A stretch of DNA of 64,000 bases from UBA8079 sp965205535 (GTDB lineage Bacteria; Pseudomonadota; Alphaproteobacteria; UBA6615): NCBI GenBank assembly GCA_965205535.1, contig CBDBHH010000005.1, positions 2,232,001 to 2,296,000 of the forward strand, read 5' to 3'. Position 1 is the first letter of the stretch, and each line of letters opens with the position of its first letter. Made by a program: the position numbers and the translations under genes. The notes under the pieces are model-generated. The model was given only the letters and a program-made list of their open reading frames with translations, had not been told where the DNA came from and did no database searches. Shown piece after piece: positions 9,696 through 18,898 of the stretch.

Positions 9696-10937
9696 GATCA
9701 ACGCGTGACGCTTTTTGCCCGCTGAAAGCTTGATCACGCCATCCGGGTTGATGTCATCGACCCCGACATCATGCGTCTCGGCATTTATGGCGACGTCGTT
9801 GATACGCGCACCGCCGCCTTTTATGAGCCGCCGTGCCTCGCTGTTGGAGGACGCCAGGCCCGCGCGCGCCATCAGCGCGAACAGGGCGATGCCGGCTTCA
9901 AGCTCGCTGCGTGGCAGGTTGGTTGTCGGAAGACCATCGGCGGTCACACCCGCCTCGAAGGTCTGTTCAGACGTTTGGGCTGCGCGCTCGGCGGCGTCTT
10001 GTCCGTGCAGCATGCGGGTCGCGGCAGTGGCGAGAATCTTCTTCGCTTCGTTGAGTTCGGCACCCTCGAGCGCCTCGAGGCGGGCGATCTCGTCCAGCGG
10101 CAGATCGGTGAAGAGTTTCAGGAACCGACCGACGTCGGCATCCTCGGTATTTCGCCAGAACTGCCAGTAGTCATAGGGTGCGAACTTGTCCGCTTTGAGC
10201 CAGACCGCACCTTCTGCGGTCTTGCCCATCTTCGCGCCCGACGCCGTTGTGATCAGGGGAGTGGTCAGCCCGTAGAGTTCCTTGTCAGCAATTCGTCGGC
10301 CGAGATCGATCCCGTTGACGATGTTGCCCCATTGGTCCGATCCGCCCATCTGCAGGGCGCAATCGTGACGCCGCGCGAGTTCAACGAAATCATAGGCCTG
10401 CAGGATCATGTAGTTGAATTCGAGGAAGGTAAGTGGCTGTTCGCGGTCGAGGCGGGTCTTCACGGAATCGAATGTCAGCATCCGGTTGATCGTGAAGTGG
10501 CGTCCGACGTCGCGCAGCATCGGAATATACTCAAGCGCATCGAGCCATTCGGCGTTGTTCACGAGGATCGCATCGTGCTCGTTGTCGCCGAAGGACACGA
10601 AACTGTCGAATGTCTGGCGGATTGACGCGATATTCGCGGCGATCTTCTCGTCGGTCAGGAGCTGGCGGGTTTCGTCCTTGCCCGAAGGATCGCCGACCTT
10701 GGTCGTGCCGCCGCCCATCAGGACGATCGGGCGATGGCCGGTCTCCTGCAGCCAGTGCAGCATCATGATCGAAACCAGATTTCCGATATGCAGGCTGTCG
10801 GCGGTCGCATCATAACCGACATAGGCAGTGATGATACCGTCCGCTGCGCGTGCGTCGAGCGCATCGAGGTCCGTGCATTGGTGCAGGTAACCACGCGCGG
10901 TCAGGGTCTGGATAAATTCTGATTTGTATTCGGGCAT
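9684..10937 (-). CDS. tyrS: Tyrosyl-tRNA synthetase
   Basis: A 417-residue class I aminoacyl-tRNA synthetase that charges tRNA-Tyr in the cytosol. The ATP-binding HIGH motif appears as HIGN near residue 50 and the KMSKS loop as KMGKT near residue 237, both accepted variants in bacterial TyrRS. The segment QMGGSDQWGN is the tyrosine-binding signature. The C-terminal ~65 residues form an S4 RNA-binding domain (SSNSEARRLIKGGGARIND). It diverges from anmK across about 100 bp, which should carry both promoters. Confidence 0.97.
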   Translation of the reverse strand: MPEYKSEFIQTLTARGYLHQCTDLDALDARAADGIITAYVGYDATADSLHIGNLVSIMMLHWLQETGHRPIVLMGGGTTKVGDPSGKDETRQLLTDEKIAANIASIRQTFDSFVSFGDNEHDAILVNNAEWLDALEYIPMLRDVGRHFTINRMLTFDSVKTRLDREQPLTFLEFNYMILQAYDFVELARRHDCALQMGGSDQWGNIVNGIDLGRRIADKELYGLTTPLITTASGAKMGKTAEGAVWLKADKFAPYDYWQFWRNTEDADVGRFLKLFTDLPLDEIARLEALEGAELNEAKKILATAATRMLHGQDAAERAAQTSEQTFEAGVTADGLPTTNLPRSELEAGIALFALMARAGLASSNSEARRLIKGGGARINDVAINAETHDVGVDDINPDGVIKLSAGKKRHALIRPV

Positions 10938-11037
10938 ATCTTCTCAACCGGCCTGGCGGGCAAAGCGGGCGTTCCCTAACACATCTGGAGCATCAGCGTG
11001 TATATCATCACCTCGCATGAGATAGGGGATTCGCGGC

Positions 11038-12141
11038 ATGAGTGCGAGTGAGAGCTGCCTTGCAGTGGGCCTGATGAGCGGTACATCGATGGACGGCATC
11101 GACGCGGCCCTGATCCGGACCGACGGGCTGGCGGCCTTCGAACCTGTCGCCGAGCTGGGCCAAAGCTATGATTCCGCATTCCGCGCGAAGCTGCGAGCGG
11201 TGGTTGGTTCGCCGGGTCCCCATGATGAAATCGCGGCCGAACTGACCGCAAAACATGTCGGGATCGTTCATACGTTGCTGGCGCACGCCGGTGTGTCGTC
11301 GGAAAAGATTTCGGTGGTGGGTTTTCACGGCCATACGATATTCCACGACCCGGCCCACGGTCGCACGGTACAGATCGGTGACGGGCAACGGCTGGCGCGA
11401 GAGGTCGGCGCCGACGTGGTTGCCGATTTCCGGACGGCGGACATGGCTGCCGGTGGTCAGGGAGCGCCGTTTGCGCCGCTGTTCCACGTCGCACGCGCGC
11501 CGGCGGACCGGCCGGTCTGCTTTCTGAACATCGGCGGGGTCGCCAATCTCACATGGGTCGGCGATGGGGCACGGGCCGGTCAGGACGATTTGTTCGATCA
11601 TATTCGGGCCTTCGATACCGGACCCGGCGGCGCCTTGATCGACGACTGGGTGGTTCGCCACACCGGTGAGCCTTTCGATCGGGACGGTGAGTTGGCGGCT
11701 GTGGGTCGCGTTGACGAGACCGCGCTCGCGACACTCCTGGACAACGACTACTTCCGCGAACTTCCGCCGAAATCACTCGACCGGGATGCCTTTGATCTGT
11801 CGGTCGTCGAGGGTCTGTCGGTCGAAGACGGCGCGGCGACCCTGACTGCGTTCACCGCAGAGGCCGTGTCGTGCGCGGTGTCGCATCTGCCCGCGCGTCC
11901 GGTTCGCTGGCTTGTGACGGGTGGCGGGCGAAAGAACCCGACCTTGATGGAGCGGCTCGGCACGTCTCTCGATGCGGTGGTTGAACCCACGGAAATAGCC
12001 GGGATCAACGGTGATGCGATGGAGGCACAAGCCTTCGCTTACCTTGCCGTCCGCAGTATTCGCGGACTGCCGTTGAGCGGTCCGACGACCACAGGTGTGG
12101 CCATGCCCACCACGGGCGGCCGACTTTTCAAGACAGCCTAG
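11038..12141 (+). CDS. anmK: Anhydro-N-acetylmuramic acid kinase
   Basis: A 367-residue enzyme that phosphorylates and opens 1,6-anhydro-MurNAc released during cell-wall turnover, giving MurNAc-6-phosphate for peptidoglycan recycling. The N-terminal phosphate-binding motif GLMSGTSMDGIDAAL, the DFRTADMAAGGQGAPF segment with the catalytic aspartate, and FDTGPGG are all characteristic. The position next to tyrS, divergently transcribed, is common in alphaproteobacteria. The stop overlaps the stop of the convergent hydrolase by three bases. Confidence 0.96.
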   Translation: MSASESCLAVGLMSGTSMDGIDAALIRTDGLAAFEPVAELGQSYDSAFRAKLRAVVGSPGPHDEIAAELTAKHVGIVHTLLAHAGVSSEKISVVGFHGHTIFHDPAHGRTVQIGDGQRLAREVGADVVADFRTADMAAGGQGAPFAPLFHVARAPADRPVCFLNIGGVANLTWVGDGARAGQDDLFDHIRAFDTGPGGALIDDWVVRHTGEPFDRDGELAAVGRVDETALATLLDNDYFRELPPKSLDRDAFDLSVVEGLSVEDGAATLTAFTAEAVSCAVSHLPARPVRWLVTGGGRKNPTLMERLGTSLDAVVEPTEIAGINGDAMEAQAFAYLAVRSIRGLPLSGPTTTGVAMPTTGGRLFKTA

Positions 12142-12854
12142 TCAGTGTCCGCGTCGTCGTCGGTCTCTTCGGCGTCTTCCAGTTCCTCAACTTCGGCGGC
12201 AAGCGCGGCCTCGATTTCGGCCGTACGCCGGTCGAGGTAACCGCTCACGGTCCCCTCAAGTTCTTCCAAATGCTCGTTGTAGAAATGGGTGGCGCCCTTC
12301 AGGACCTGGAAATCGATGATGACGTCCTTCTGCTTCGCCAGCTTCGCGATCAGGTCCGTTACCGAATCCTGGGGCACGATGTCGTCCTTGTCGCCATGGG
12401 TGATCAGGCCGGAAGCCGGGCAGGGGGCGAGGAAAGAGAAGTCGTACATATTGGCCGGCGGAGATACGGAAACAAACCCCGTGATCTCGGGCCGCCGCAT
12501 GAGCAACTGCATGCCAATCCAGGCGCCGAACGAAAACCCGCCGACCCAGCACATCGGTGCATCCCGGTTCTGGGTCTGGAGCCAGTCGAGCGCCGATGCG
12601 GCATCCGACAATTCACCTTCGCCACGGTCGAAGCTGCCCTGGCTGCGTCCGACGCCGCGAAAGTTGAAGCGCAGCGTCGCAAAACCGCGCCGGACAAACA
12701 TCTGGTAGAGCTGATAAACGACCTTGTTGTTCATCGTGCCGCCATGCTGCGGGTGCGGATGCAGCAGCAAGGCAATCGGGGAATTTGGTACTTTTGCCGG
12801 ATAGTAACGGCCTTCCAGGCGACCTTCGGGGCCGTTGATGATGACTTCAGGCAT
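12138..12854 (-). CDS. Small alpha/beta hydrolase
   Basis: A protein of about 238 residues with the alpha/beta hydrolase fold of the COG2945 type. The HPHPQHGGTMNNKVVY oxyanion-hole region, the nucleophile elbow GGFSFGAWIG and the late aspartate-histidine region (THGDKDDIVP and KGATHFYNEHL) form the expected catalytic set. I start at the ATG giving MPEVIINGPEGRLEG; a longer start at 12956 would add 34 atypical residues and run into the cysE promoter. The last ~20 residues are strongly acidic. Substrate unknown. Confidence 0.85.
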   Translation of the reverse strand: MPEVIINGPEGRLEGRYYPAKVPNSPIALLLHPHPQHGGTMNNKVVYQLYQMFVRRGFATLRFNFRGVGRSQGSFDRGEGELSDAASALDWLQTQNRDAPMCWVGGFSFGAWIGMQLLMRRPEITGFVSVSPPANMYDFSFLAPCPASGLITHGDKDDIVPQDSVTDLIAKLAKQKDVIIDFQVLKGATHFYNEHLEELEGTVSGYLDRRTAEIEAALAAEVEELEDAEETDDDADTD

Positions 12855-12944
12855 ATCTTGTTCCCATTGCGCCGATGAAACACGGCAAATAACAGAGCTG
12901 CGAAATCGGATGATTGGGTCCCGATTCCCAAGGACTTTAGCCAA

Positions 12945-12977
12945 ATACTTGACCATTTTACTCGGACATCATATATC
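12945..12977 (+). promoter_or_regulatory. Promoter of the cysE-iscR-SUF operon with IscR type 1 box
   Basis: A -35 hexamer TTGACC (12949-12954) and a -10 hexamer TATATC (12972-12977) are separated by exactly 17 bases. The 25 bases at 12945-12969 agree with the E. coli IscR type 1 consensus, as I remember it, at 21 positions by my count, including the two half-site cores ATACTTGAC and TCGG. The box covers the -35 element and most of the spacer, the arrangement expected for repression by [2Fe-2S]-IscR. iscR is the second gene of the downstream operon, so this would be autoregulation. Confidence 0.72.
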
Positions 12978-13054
12978 CCGATTCAAGACACGTATTGGCG
13001 TGATCAATCCGGCGGGATGAGCGATGCAGAGCGCTCTATATCATAAAGGTCGAC

Positions 13055-13804
13055 ATGGTCTTCAAGCATCTCTTTGACGATCTGGACGCGTATATGGAGC
13101 GCGATCCGGCAGCAAGCTCTCGAATCATGGTGGCGATCAGCTATCCGGGCTTCCATTCGGTGGTGTGGTTTCGTCTCGCACATTGGCTCTGGTCGTACCG
13201 ACTGGTGGTGCTGGCGCGGTTCGTGGGCAACATCGGACGGTTCCTGACAGGCGTGGATATACATCCCGGTGCCAGGATCGGCAGACGGTTGGTCATTGAT
13301 CATGCGATCGGCGTTGTGATTGGGGAAACCGCCGAAATCGAGGATGATGTGACGCTCTACCACAACGTTACGCTCGGCGGGATTGCACCAGCTGTTGAAA
13401 GCGATTCCCAAGTGGATTTGAAGCGGCATCCGACGTTGCTTTCGGGATCGATCATCGGATCGGGAGCCCAGGTATTGGGGCCGGTTACCGTTGGACGAAA
13501 TGCACGTGTCGGCGCGAACGCGGTCGTGGTGAAGGACGTACCGGAAAATTGCACGGTCGTCGGAATTCCCGCCCAGCCGGTTGCAACGTCGTCCTGCTCG
13601 CCGGAACAATTCTCGGCCTATGGAACGCCGACGGACGACATTCCCGATCCCGATGCCAAGGCAATGGGAGCCATGTTGAACGAAATCAGCACGCTGCGCA
13701 TGCGGGTGCAGGAGCTGGAGCGCGAGCTCGAGGAACGCATCCAGCTGCGTCGCGCATCGGCTGAGAAAGATTCAGATTCTGACGAACCCACGGCGTCGTA
13801 CTAG
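13055..13804 (+). CDS. cysE: Serine O-acetyltransferase
   Basis: A 249-residue enzyme that acetylates L-serine to O-acetylserine, the carbon skeleton for cysteine. The N-terminal helical part is followed by left-handed beta-helix hexapeptide repeats with the family core DHAIGVVIGETAEIEDDV and YHNVTLGG. The C-terminal ~45 residues form a charged, probably coiled tail (RMRVQELERELEERIQLR). An AAGG-type ribosome site precedes the ATG. It is the first gene after the IscR-box promoter, followed 38 bases later by iscR, which ties cysteine supply to the desulfurases downstream. Confidence 0.96.
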   Translation: MVFKHLFDDLDAYMERDPAASSRIMVAISYPGFHSVVWFRLAHWLWSYRLVVLARFVGNIGRFLTGVDIHPGARIGRRLVIDHAIGVVIGETAEIEDDVTLYHNVTLGGIAPAVESDSQVDLKRHPTLLSGSIIGSGAQVLGPVTVGRNARVGANAVVVKDVPENCTVVGIPAQPVATSSCSPEQFSAYGTPTDDIPDPDAKAMGAMLNEISTLRMRVQELERELEERIQLRRASAEKDSDSDEPTASY

Positions 13805-13842
13805 GCCGGCAAACGGGCGCGGAAACGAAAGGGAGATCAATC

Positions 13843-14310
13843 GTGAAACTCAGTACCAAAGGACGCTACGGCGTCATGGCGATGGTCGATCTGGCGCAGT
13901 TTGGTGCGCTGGAACCGGTTGCGCTTGCAGAAGTGGCGAGCCGGCAGGAGATTTCGCTGTCCTATCTGGAGCAGCTTTTCGCGAAACTGCGCCGTGCCGG
14001 GCTGGTGAACAGCGTTCGCGGTCCGGGAGGCGGGTACAAGCTTGCCTATGCCCCCGAAGACATTCGGATTGCCGATGTGATCGCCGCCGTTGACGAACCG
14101 ATCCGTACCACGGGTTGTAAGCCGGGAGCAGCGAGAGGCTGCATTCAGAAAAGCAGCCGTTGCATGACCCATGATTTGTGGGAGGAGCTCGGGCACCAGA
14201 TACACGCCTATCTGAACTCGGTCAGCCTGGCGGATGTCTGTGACGGCCGGGTCTATGCCCAGCCGCAGCGCGCACCCGCCGCGGCATTTCCCGAGTTCGC
14301 GGCCGAATAG
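13843..14310 (+). CDS. iscR: Rrf2-family Fe-S sensing regulator IscR
   Basis: A 155-residue Rrf2-family repressor. The N-terminal winged helix begins MKLSTKGRYGVMAMVDLA. Three cysteines at residues 92, 100 and 107, followed by CMTH with histidine 110, match the Cys3-His1 ligand set that binds a [2Fe-2S] cluster in E. coli IscR; the first Cys has the same residue number. The start is GTG with a GGGAG ribosome site. Many Rhodobacter-type IscR proteins have fewer cysteines, so full retention suggests classical cluster-dependent repression here. Its likely target is the box upstream of cysE. Confidence 0.94.
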   Translation: MKLSTKGRYGVMAMVDLAQFGALEPVALAEVASRQEISLSYLEQLFAKLRRAGLVNSVRGPGGGYKLAYAPEDIRIADVIAAVDEPIRTTGCKPGAARGCIQKSSRCMTHDLWEELGHQIHAYLNSVSLADVCDGRVYAQPQRAPAAAFPEFAAE

Positions 14311-14327
14311 ACGGATACGAACAGGCC

Positions 14328-15449
14328 GTGGACACCTATCTCGATCACAATGCGACGACGCCCGTCCGGCCCGAGGCGGCCGACGCGGTCGCGCGCGCAT
14401 TAACCCAGCACGGCAATGCGTCGTCGGTGCACAGGTTTGGTCGATTGGTACGCCATACAGTCGACGCGGCGCGCGAATATGTCGCCGCACTGATCGACGT
14501 TTCCCCCGCGAATATTGTTTTCACCTCGGGTGGTACGGAAGCGAACAACCAGGCGCTGCAGGGTTTCGGGGGACCCGTGCTTGTTTCGGCGGTGGAACAT
14601 GATTCCGTGACCGGCGCGCGTGCGGATGCACAGGTTGTTGATGTGGATGCCAATGGTGTCGTTTCGATCGAACGCCTGCAGCAGATGCTGTCCCAATGCG
14701 ACGGACCGGCGCTTGTCTCGCTTATGCTGGCGAACAACGAGACGGGCGTGTTGCAGCCGCTTCGCGATGTCGTGCATCTGGCTCGCGAATATGAGGCGCT
14801 CGTTCATTGTGATGCGGTGCAGGCGGCCGGGAAGATCGAAATGTCCTTCGAGGATCTCGGCGTCGATATGATGAGCATTTCCGCACACAAGCTGGGCGGA
14901 CCTCAGGGTGTGGGGGCCTTGATTGTTCGTGACGGGCTCGATCCCGAGCCGTTGTTGCGTGGCGGCGGACAGGAGCGGCGACGCCGGGCGGGAACCGAAA
15001 ATGTTGCGGGCATTGCCGGATTTGGCGTGGCCGCGCGCATCGCGCGAGACAAGCTGGACATGTTTGCCGGGCTCGCCGGACTTCGCGATGATCTGGAAGC
15101 CCGGTTACGCGCCGCCACCCCGGATGCCGTTGTTCATGGCGCGGATGAAATGCGTTTGCCCAATACCAGCTGTATCGGCCTGCCGGATATGACCGCGGAA
15201 ATTCAGGTGATGCAACTCGATCTGGCTGGCGTGGCCGTGAGTTCGGGGTCCGCCTGTTCGAGCGGCAAGGTGGCGCCCAGCCATGTGCTGCGTGCGATGG
15301 GGCAGGACGATACCTCGGCGCAGTCGGCGATCAGGGTCTCGCTGGGATGGAATTCGAATGCGCAGGATGTCGACAGGTTCGTTGATGCCTGGACGGCGAT
15401 GGCGCAGCGTCGCGGTTCGAGAATGACGTCGCAGAGGTCGGTGGCATGA
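14328..15449 (+). CDS. Cysteine desulfurase, NifS/IscS class I (first copy)
   Basis: A 373-residue PLP enzyme that takes sulfur from cysteine as an enzyme-bound persulfide, releasing alanine. The PLP lysine lies in SISAHKLGGPQG near residue 188 and the catalytic cysteine in SSGSACSSGKVAPSHVL near residue 309, on the class I loop. The start is GTG, 17 bases after the iscR stop. The stop overlaps the start of a second desulfurase by ATGA. Sequence differs clearly from that neighbour (for example LGGPQG against MYAPKG), so this is an old paralogue and not a recent duplication. Which acceptor it serves is not visible. Confidence 0.93.
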   Translation: MDTYLDHNATTPVRPEAADAVARALTQHGNASSVHRFGRLVRHTVDAAREYVAALIDVSPANIVFTSGGTEANNQALQGFGGPVLVSAVEHDSVTGARADAQVVDVDANGVVSIERLQQMLSQCDGPALVSLMLANNETGVLQPLRDVVHLAREYEALVHCDAVQAAGKIEMSFEDLGVDMMSISAHKLGGPQGVGALIVRDGLDPEPLLRGGGQERRRRAGTENVAGIAGFGVAARIARDKLDMFAGLAGLRDDLEARLRAATPDAVVHGADEMRLPNTSCIGLPDMTAEIQVMQLDLAGVAVSSGSACSSGKVAPSHVLRAMGQDDTSAQSAIRVSLGWNSNAQDVDRFVDAWTAMAQRRGSRMTSQRSVA

Positions 15450-16630
15450 GCCCGGCGCCGACAGCAATCTATCTCGATCATCAGGCGACCACGCCGGTGG
15501 ACCCGCGGGTGCTCGATGCAATGCTGCCCTGGTTCAGCGAGACTTTCGGCAATGCCCATTCCGAGCAGCACATCTGGGGGCAACAGGCCGCCGCTGCCGT
15601 TGACGTTGCCCGCGAGCAGGTGGCCGCGTTGATCGGCGCCAGTGCACGGGAGATCGTCTTCACGTCCGGTGCCACTGAATCGAACAACCTCGCCATCAAG
15701 GGTGCTGTGCGTTTCGCCATGCGCCATGACCGCGGCAATCACATCGTCACTGTCTCGACCGAACATAAATGCGTTCTCGAATCCTGCGCGGCGATGGCCG
15801 AAGAAGGTGCCGAGGTCACAATCATTGGAGTTGGCCCCGATGGTTTGGTCGATCCCGAGATGGTGGCAGCGGCCATAACGGACAACACCGTGCTCGTCTC
15901 GGTCATGGCCGTGAACAACGAAATCGGTGTGATCCAGCCGCTGGCGGAACTGGGTGCCTTGTGTCGTGCACGCGGCGTGCTTCTGCACACGGATGCGGCC
16001 CAGGCGGCCGGCAAGGTGACGCTGGATGTCGATGCGATGCAGATCGATCTGCTGAGTATTTCCGGTCACAAGATGTATGCCCCCAAGGGGGTCGGCGCGC
16101 TCTACACGCGCCGCCGACCGCGCGCACGCCTGCTTGCAGAAATCAGTGGCGGGGGACAGGAGCGCGGAAACCGTTCCGGTACGCTCCCGGTTCCGCTGGT
16201 CGTCGCGCTGGGCGAGGCGGCAGTCGTTGCCGCGGCGGAAATGTCCACTGAGGGTGTGCGGTTGGCAGCTTTGCGTTCGACGATGCTCGACAGTCTGCGA
16301 GCATCACATGCCGATCTGTTCGTGAACGGATCGATGGCGCATCGCGTGCCGGGAAATCTGAATGTTGGTTTCCCGGGTGTCGATGCCGAGGCGTTGATGG
16401 CGGCGCTGGATTCCGTTGCGATATCGACGGGTTCGGCCTGTACTTCGGCGTCCGTTGAACCATCTTATGTACTGCGCGGACTTGGGCTTGAAGACCCGGA
16501 AGCGGGGGCATGTATCCGAATTGGATTTGGCCGTTTCACAACCGAAACGGAAGTTGATATTGCGGCAACGTTGATTGCTGCGGCGGTTGGCGCGCAGCGG
16601 GGCGACAGCTCCGCTCGGGCCGCCGAATAG
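15446..16630 (+). CDS. iscS: Cysteine desulfurase IscS-like (second copy)
   Basis: A 394-residue class I cysteine desulfurase, closer to canonical IscS than its neighbour: it begins with IYLDHQATTPVDPRVLDAM, has the PLP lysine in SISGHKMYAPKGVGALY near residue 209, and the catalytic cysteine in STGSACTSASVEPSYVL near residue 332. In the cell it would donate sulfur to Fe-S scaffolds and possibly to tRNA thiolation through MnmA, which is encoded about 8 kb downstream. It overlaps the upstream desulfurase by four bases and precedes sufB by 17 bases. Confidence 0.94.
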   Translation: MSPAPTAIYLDHQATTPVDPRVLDAMLPWFSETFGNAHSEQHIWGQQAAAAVDVAREQVAALIGASAREIVFTSGATESNNLAIKGAVRFAMRHDRGNHIVTVSTEHKCVLESCAAMAEEGAEVTIIGVGPDGLVDPEMVAAAITDNTVLVSVMAVNNEIGVIQPLAELGALCRARGVLLHTDAAQAAGKVTLDVDAMQIDLLSISGHKMYAPKGVGALYTRRRPRARLLAEISGGGQERGNRSGTLPVPLVVALGEAAVVAAAEMSTEGVRLAALRSTMLDSLRASHADLFVNGSMAHRVPGNLNVGFPGVDAEALMAALDSVAISTGSACTSASVEPSYVLRGLGLEDPEAGACIRIGFGRFTTETEVDIAATLIAAAVGAQRGDSSARAAE

Positions 16631-16647
16631 GAAGCTGGAAGGACGTT

Positions 16648-18117
16648 ATGGCAGCCACCACCGAGGCAATTGAGCAGGTCCGTTCGATCGGCGAACAGTA
16701 TAAGTACGGGTTCGTCACGGACATCGATATCGATCTCGCCCCCAAGGGGTTGAGCGAGGATATCGTCCGGCTGATCTCGAAGAAGAAGGAAGAGCCCGAG
16801 TGGATGCTCGAATGGCGCCTGAAGGCCTATGCCCATTGGCTCACCATGGAGGAGCCGACCTGGCAGAAGCCGCAATATCCGGCGATCGATTACCAGGACA
16901 GCTATTACTACGCCGCCCCGAAGACGACCGAGGGGCCGAAGTCTCTCGATGAAGTCGATCCGAAGTTGCTGGAGACCTATGAGAAGCTCGGCATTCCGTT
17001 GCGTGAGCAGGAGGTTCTGGCGGGCGTTCAGGGCGCGCCGGCGGTGGCCGTGGATGCCGTGTTCGACAGCGTGTCCGTGGCCACCACCTACAAGGCGAAG
17101 CTTGAGGAACAGGGCATCATCTTCGGATCGATCTCCGAGGCCATTAAGACCCATCCCGAGCTGATCCAGAAGTATCTCGGTTCGGTCGTGCCCCAGGGCG
17201 ATAATTTCTTCGCGGCCCTCAACGCCGCCGTCTTCACGGACGGATCGTTCGTCTACATCCCGAAGGGTGTGCGATGCCCGATGGAGCTGTCGACATATTT
17301 CCGGATCAACGCCGAGAATACGGGTCAGTTCGAACGGACGCTGATCATCGCCGATGAGGGCTCTTATGTGAGCTACCTCGAAGGCTGCACGGCGCCGCAG
17401 CGTGATGAGAATCAGCTGCACGCTGCCGTGGTCGAGCTCGTCGCGCTGGACGATGCCGAGATCAAATATTCAACCGTGCAGAACTGGTACCCCGGCGATG
17501 AAGACGGCAAGGGCGGAATCTATAATTTCGTGACCAAGCGGGCTGCGTGCCGGGGCAAGAACTCCAAGGTGTCGTGGACCCAGGTGGAAACCGGATCGGC
17601 GATCACCTGGAAGTATCCCAGTTGCATTCTGCAGGGCGATAACTCCGTCGGTGAGTTCTACTCGGTCGCGATCACGAACAACGCGCAGCTGGCCGACACT
17701 GGCACCAAGATGATCCACATCGGCAAGAACACGCGCTCACGGATCATTTCCAAGGGGATTTCGGCAGGCAAGGCGGACCAGACCTACCGTGGCCTCGTGC
17801 GTATTCAACGCGGCGCGAACGGCGCACGAAATTATACTCAGTGCGACAGCCTGTTGATCGGCGACAAGTGCGGCGCACACACGATCCCCTATATCGAAAG
17901 CCAGAATCCCTCGGCACAGGTCGAACATGAAGCGACGACGAGCCGGATCGGTGAGGACCAGCTGTTCTATTGCCAGCAGCGTGGAATGGAAGATGAAGAG
18001 GCCGTGGCGCTCATCGTCAACGGGTTCTGTAAGGAGGTTTTGCAGACCCTGCCGATGGAGTTCGCGGTCGAAGCCCAGAAGCTGGTCGGGATCAGCCTCG
18101 AAGGCAGCGTGGGTTAA
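16648..18117 (+). CDS. sufB: Fe-S cluster assembly protein SufB
   Basis: A 489-residue core scaffold subunit of the SufBCD complex on which Fe-S clusters are built. The parallel beta-helix core and family signatures are clear (PKGVRCPMELSTYFRIN, YLEGCTAPQRDENQLHAAVVE, GKNTRSRIISKGISAGKA). An AGGACG-type ribosome site sits before the ATG. It is followed 14 bases later by sufC. Confidence 0.98.
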   Translation: MAATTEAIEQVRSIGEQYKYGFVTDIDIDLAPKGLSEDIVRLISKKKEEPEWMLEWRLKAYAHWLTMEEPTWQKPQYPAIDYQDSYYYAAPKTTEGPKSLDEVDPKLLETYEKLGIPLREQEVLAGVQGAPAVAVDAVFDSVSVATTYKAKLEEQGIIFGSISEAIKTHPELIQKYLGSVVPQGDNFFAALNAAVFTDGSFVYIPKGVRCPMELSTYFRINAENTGQFERTLIIADEGSYVSYLEGCTAPQRDENQLHAAVVELVALDDAEIKYSTVQNWYPGDEDGKGGIYNFVTKRAACRGKNSKVSWTQVETGSAITWKYPSCILQGDNSVGEFYSVAITNNAQLADTGTKMIHIGKNTRSRIISKGISAGKADQTYRGLVRIQRGANGARNYTQCDSLLIGDKCGAHTIPYIESQNPSAQVEHEATTSRIGEDQLFYCQQRGMEDEEAVALIVNGFCKEVLQTLPMEFAVEAQKLVGISLEGSVG

Positions 18118-18131
18118 AGGAGAAGTTTGAG

Positions 18132-18887
18132 ATGGCGTTACTGGAAATTCGCAACCTGCACGCGACCGTCGACGGAAAGGCGATCCTGAACGGGTTGGAC
18201 CTGACCATCGATTCCGGCGAGGTGCACGCGATCATGGGCCCGAACGGGTCGGGCAAGAGTACGCTTTCCTACGTGCTGACCGGGCGTGCCGGTTACGAGG
18301 TGACGGACGGCCAGATTTTGTTCGATGGCAAGGACGTCATCGAGATGGACCCCGATGAGCGTGCCCGCGAGGGTGTGTTCCTGGCGTTCCAGTATCCGGT
18401 CGAAATTCCCGGTGTCACGAGCATGACCTTCCTGCGCACGGCGGTGAACGCGGTGCGTGAACATCGCGGCGAGACGACCTTCGATCCAATGGATTTCGTA
18501 AAATATGTGCGCGAGCGTGCGACCGAGCTGAACATCTCGGATGACATGCTCAAGCGGGCGGTCAATGTGGGGTTCTCCGGCGGCGAGAAGAAGCGCATGG
18601 AGATGCTCCAGATGGCCGCACTTGAGCCGCGAATCGCGATCCTCGACGAGACGGATTCGGGGCTCGACATCGATGCGCTCAAGGTTGTGGCGGACGGCGT
18701 GAACGCGATGCGGTCAGCCGACCGCGGGATGCTTCTGATCACGCATTATCAGCGGCTGCTCGACTATATCGTTCCCGATCATGTGCATGTTCTGGCCAAT
18801 GGTCAGATCGTGAAATCGGGCGACAAGACACTGGCGCTCGAACTCGAGGAAAAGGGCTATGCCGAATTCCTCGAAAACGCGGCCTGA
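18132..18887 (+). CDS. sufC: Fe-S cluster assembly ATPase SufC
   Basis: A 251-residue soluble ABC ATPase that drives conformational change in SufB and SufD. Walker A is GPNGSGKST (residues ~36-44), the ABC signature is FSGGEKKRME, and Walker B is AILDETDSGLDIDAL, all in the SufC-specific form. AGGAGAAG precedes the start. Length is normal. Confidence 0.98.
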   Translation: MALLEIRNLHATVDGKAILNGLDLTIDSGEVHAIMGPNGSGKSTLSYVLTGRAGYEVTDGQILFDGKDVIEMDPDERAREGVFLAFQYPVEIPGVTSMTFLRTAVNAVREHRGETTFDPMDFVKYVRERATELNISDDMLKRAVNVGFSGGEKKRMEMLQMAALEPRIAILDETDSGLDIDALKVVADGVNAMRSADRGMLLITHYQRLLDYIVPDHVHVLANGQIVKSGDKTLALELEEKGYAEFLENAA

Positions 18888-18898
18888 CGGAGGCGGAT

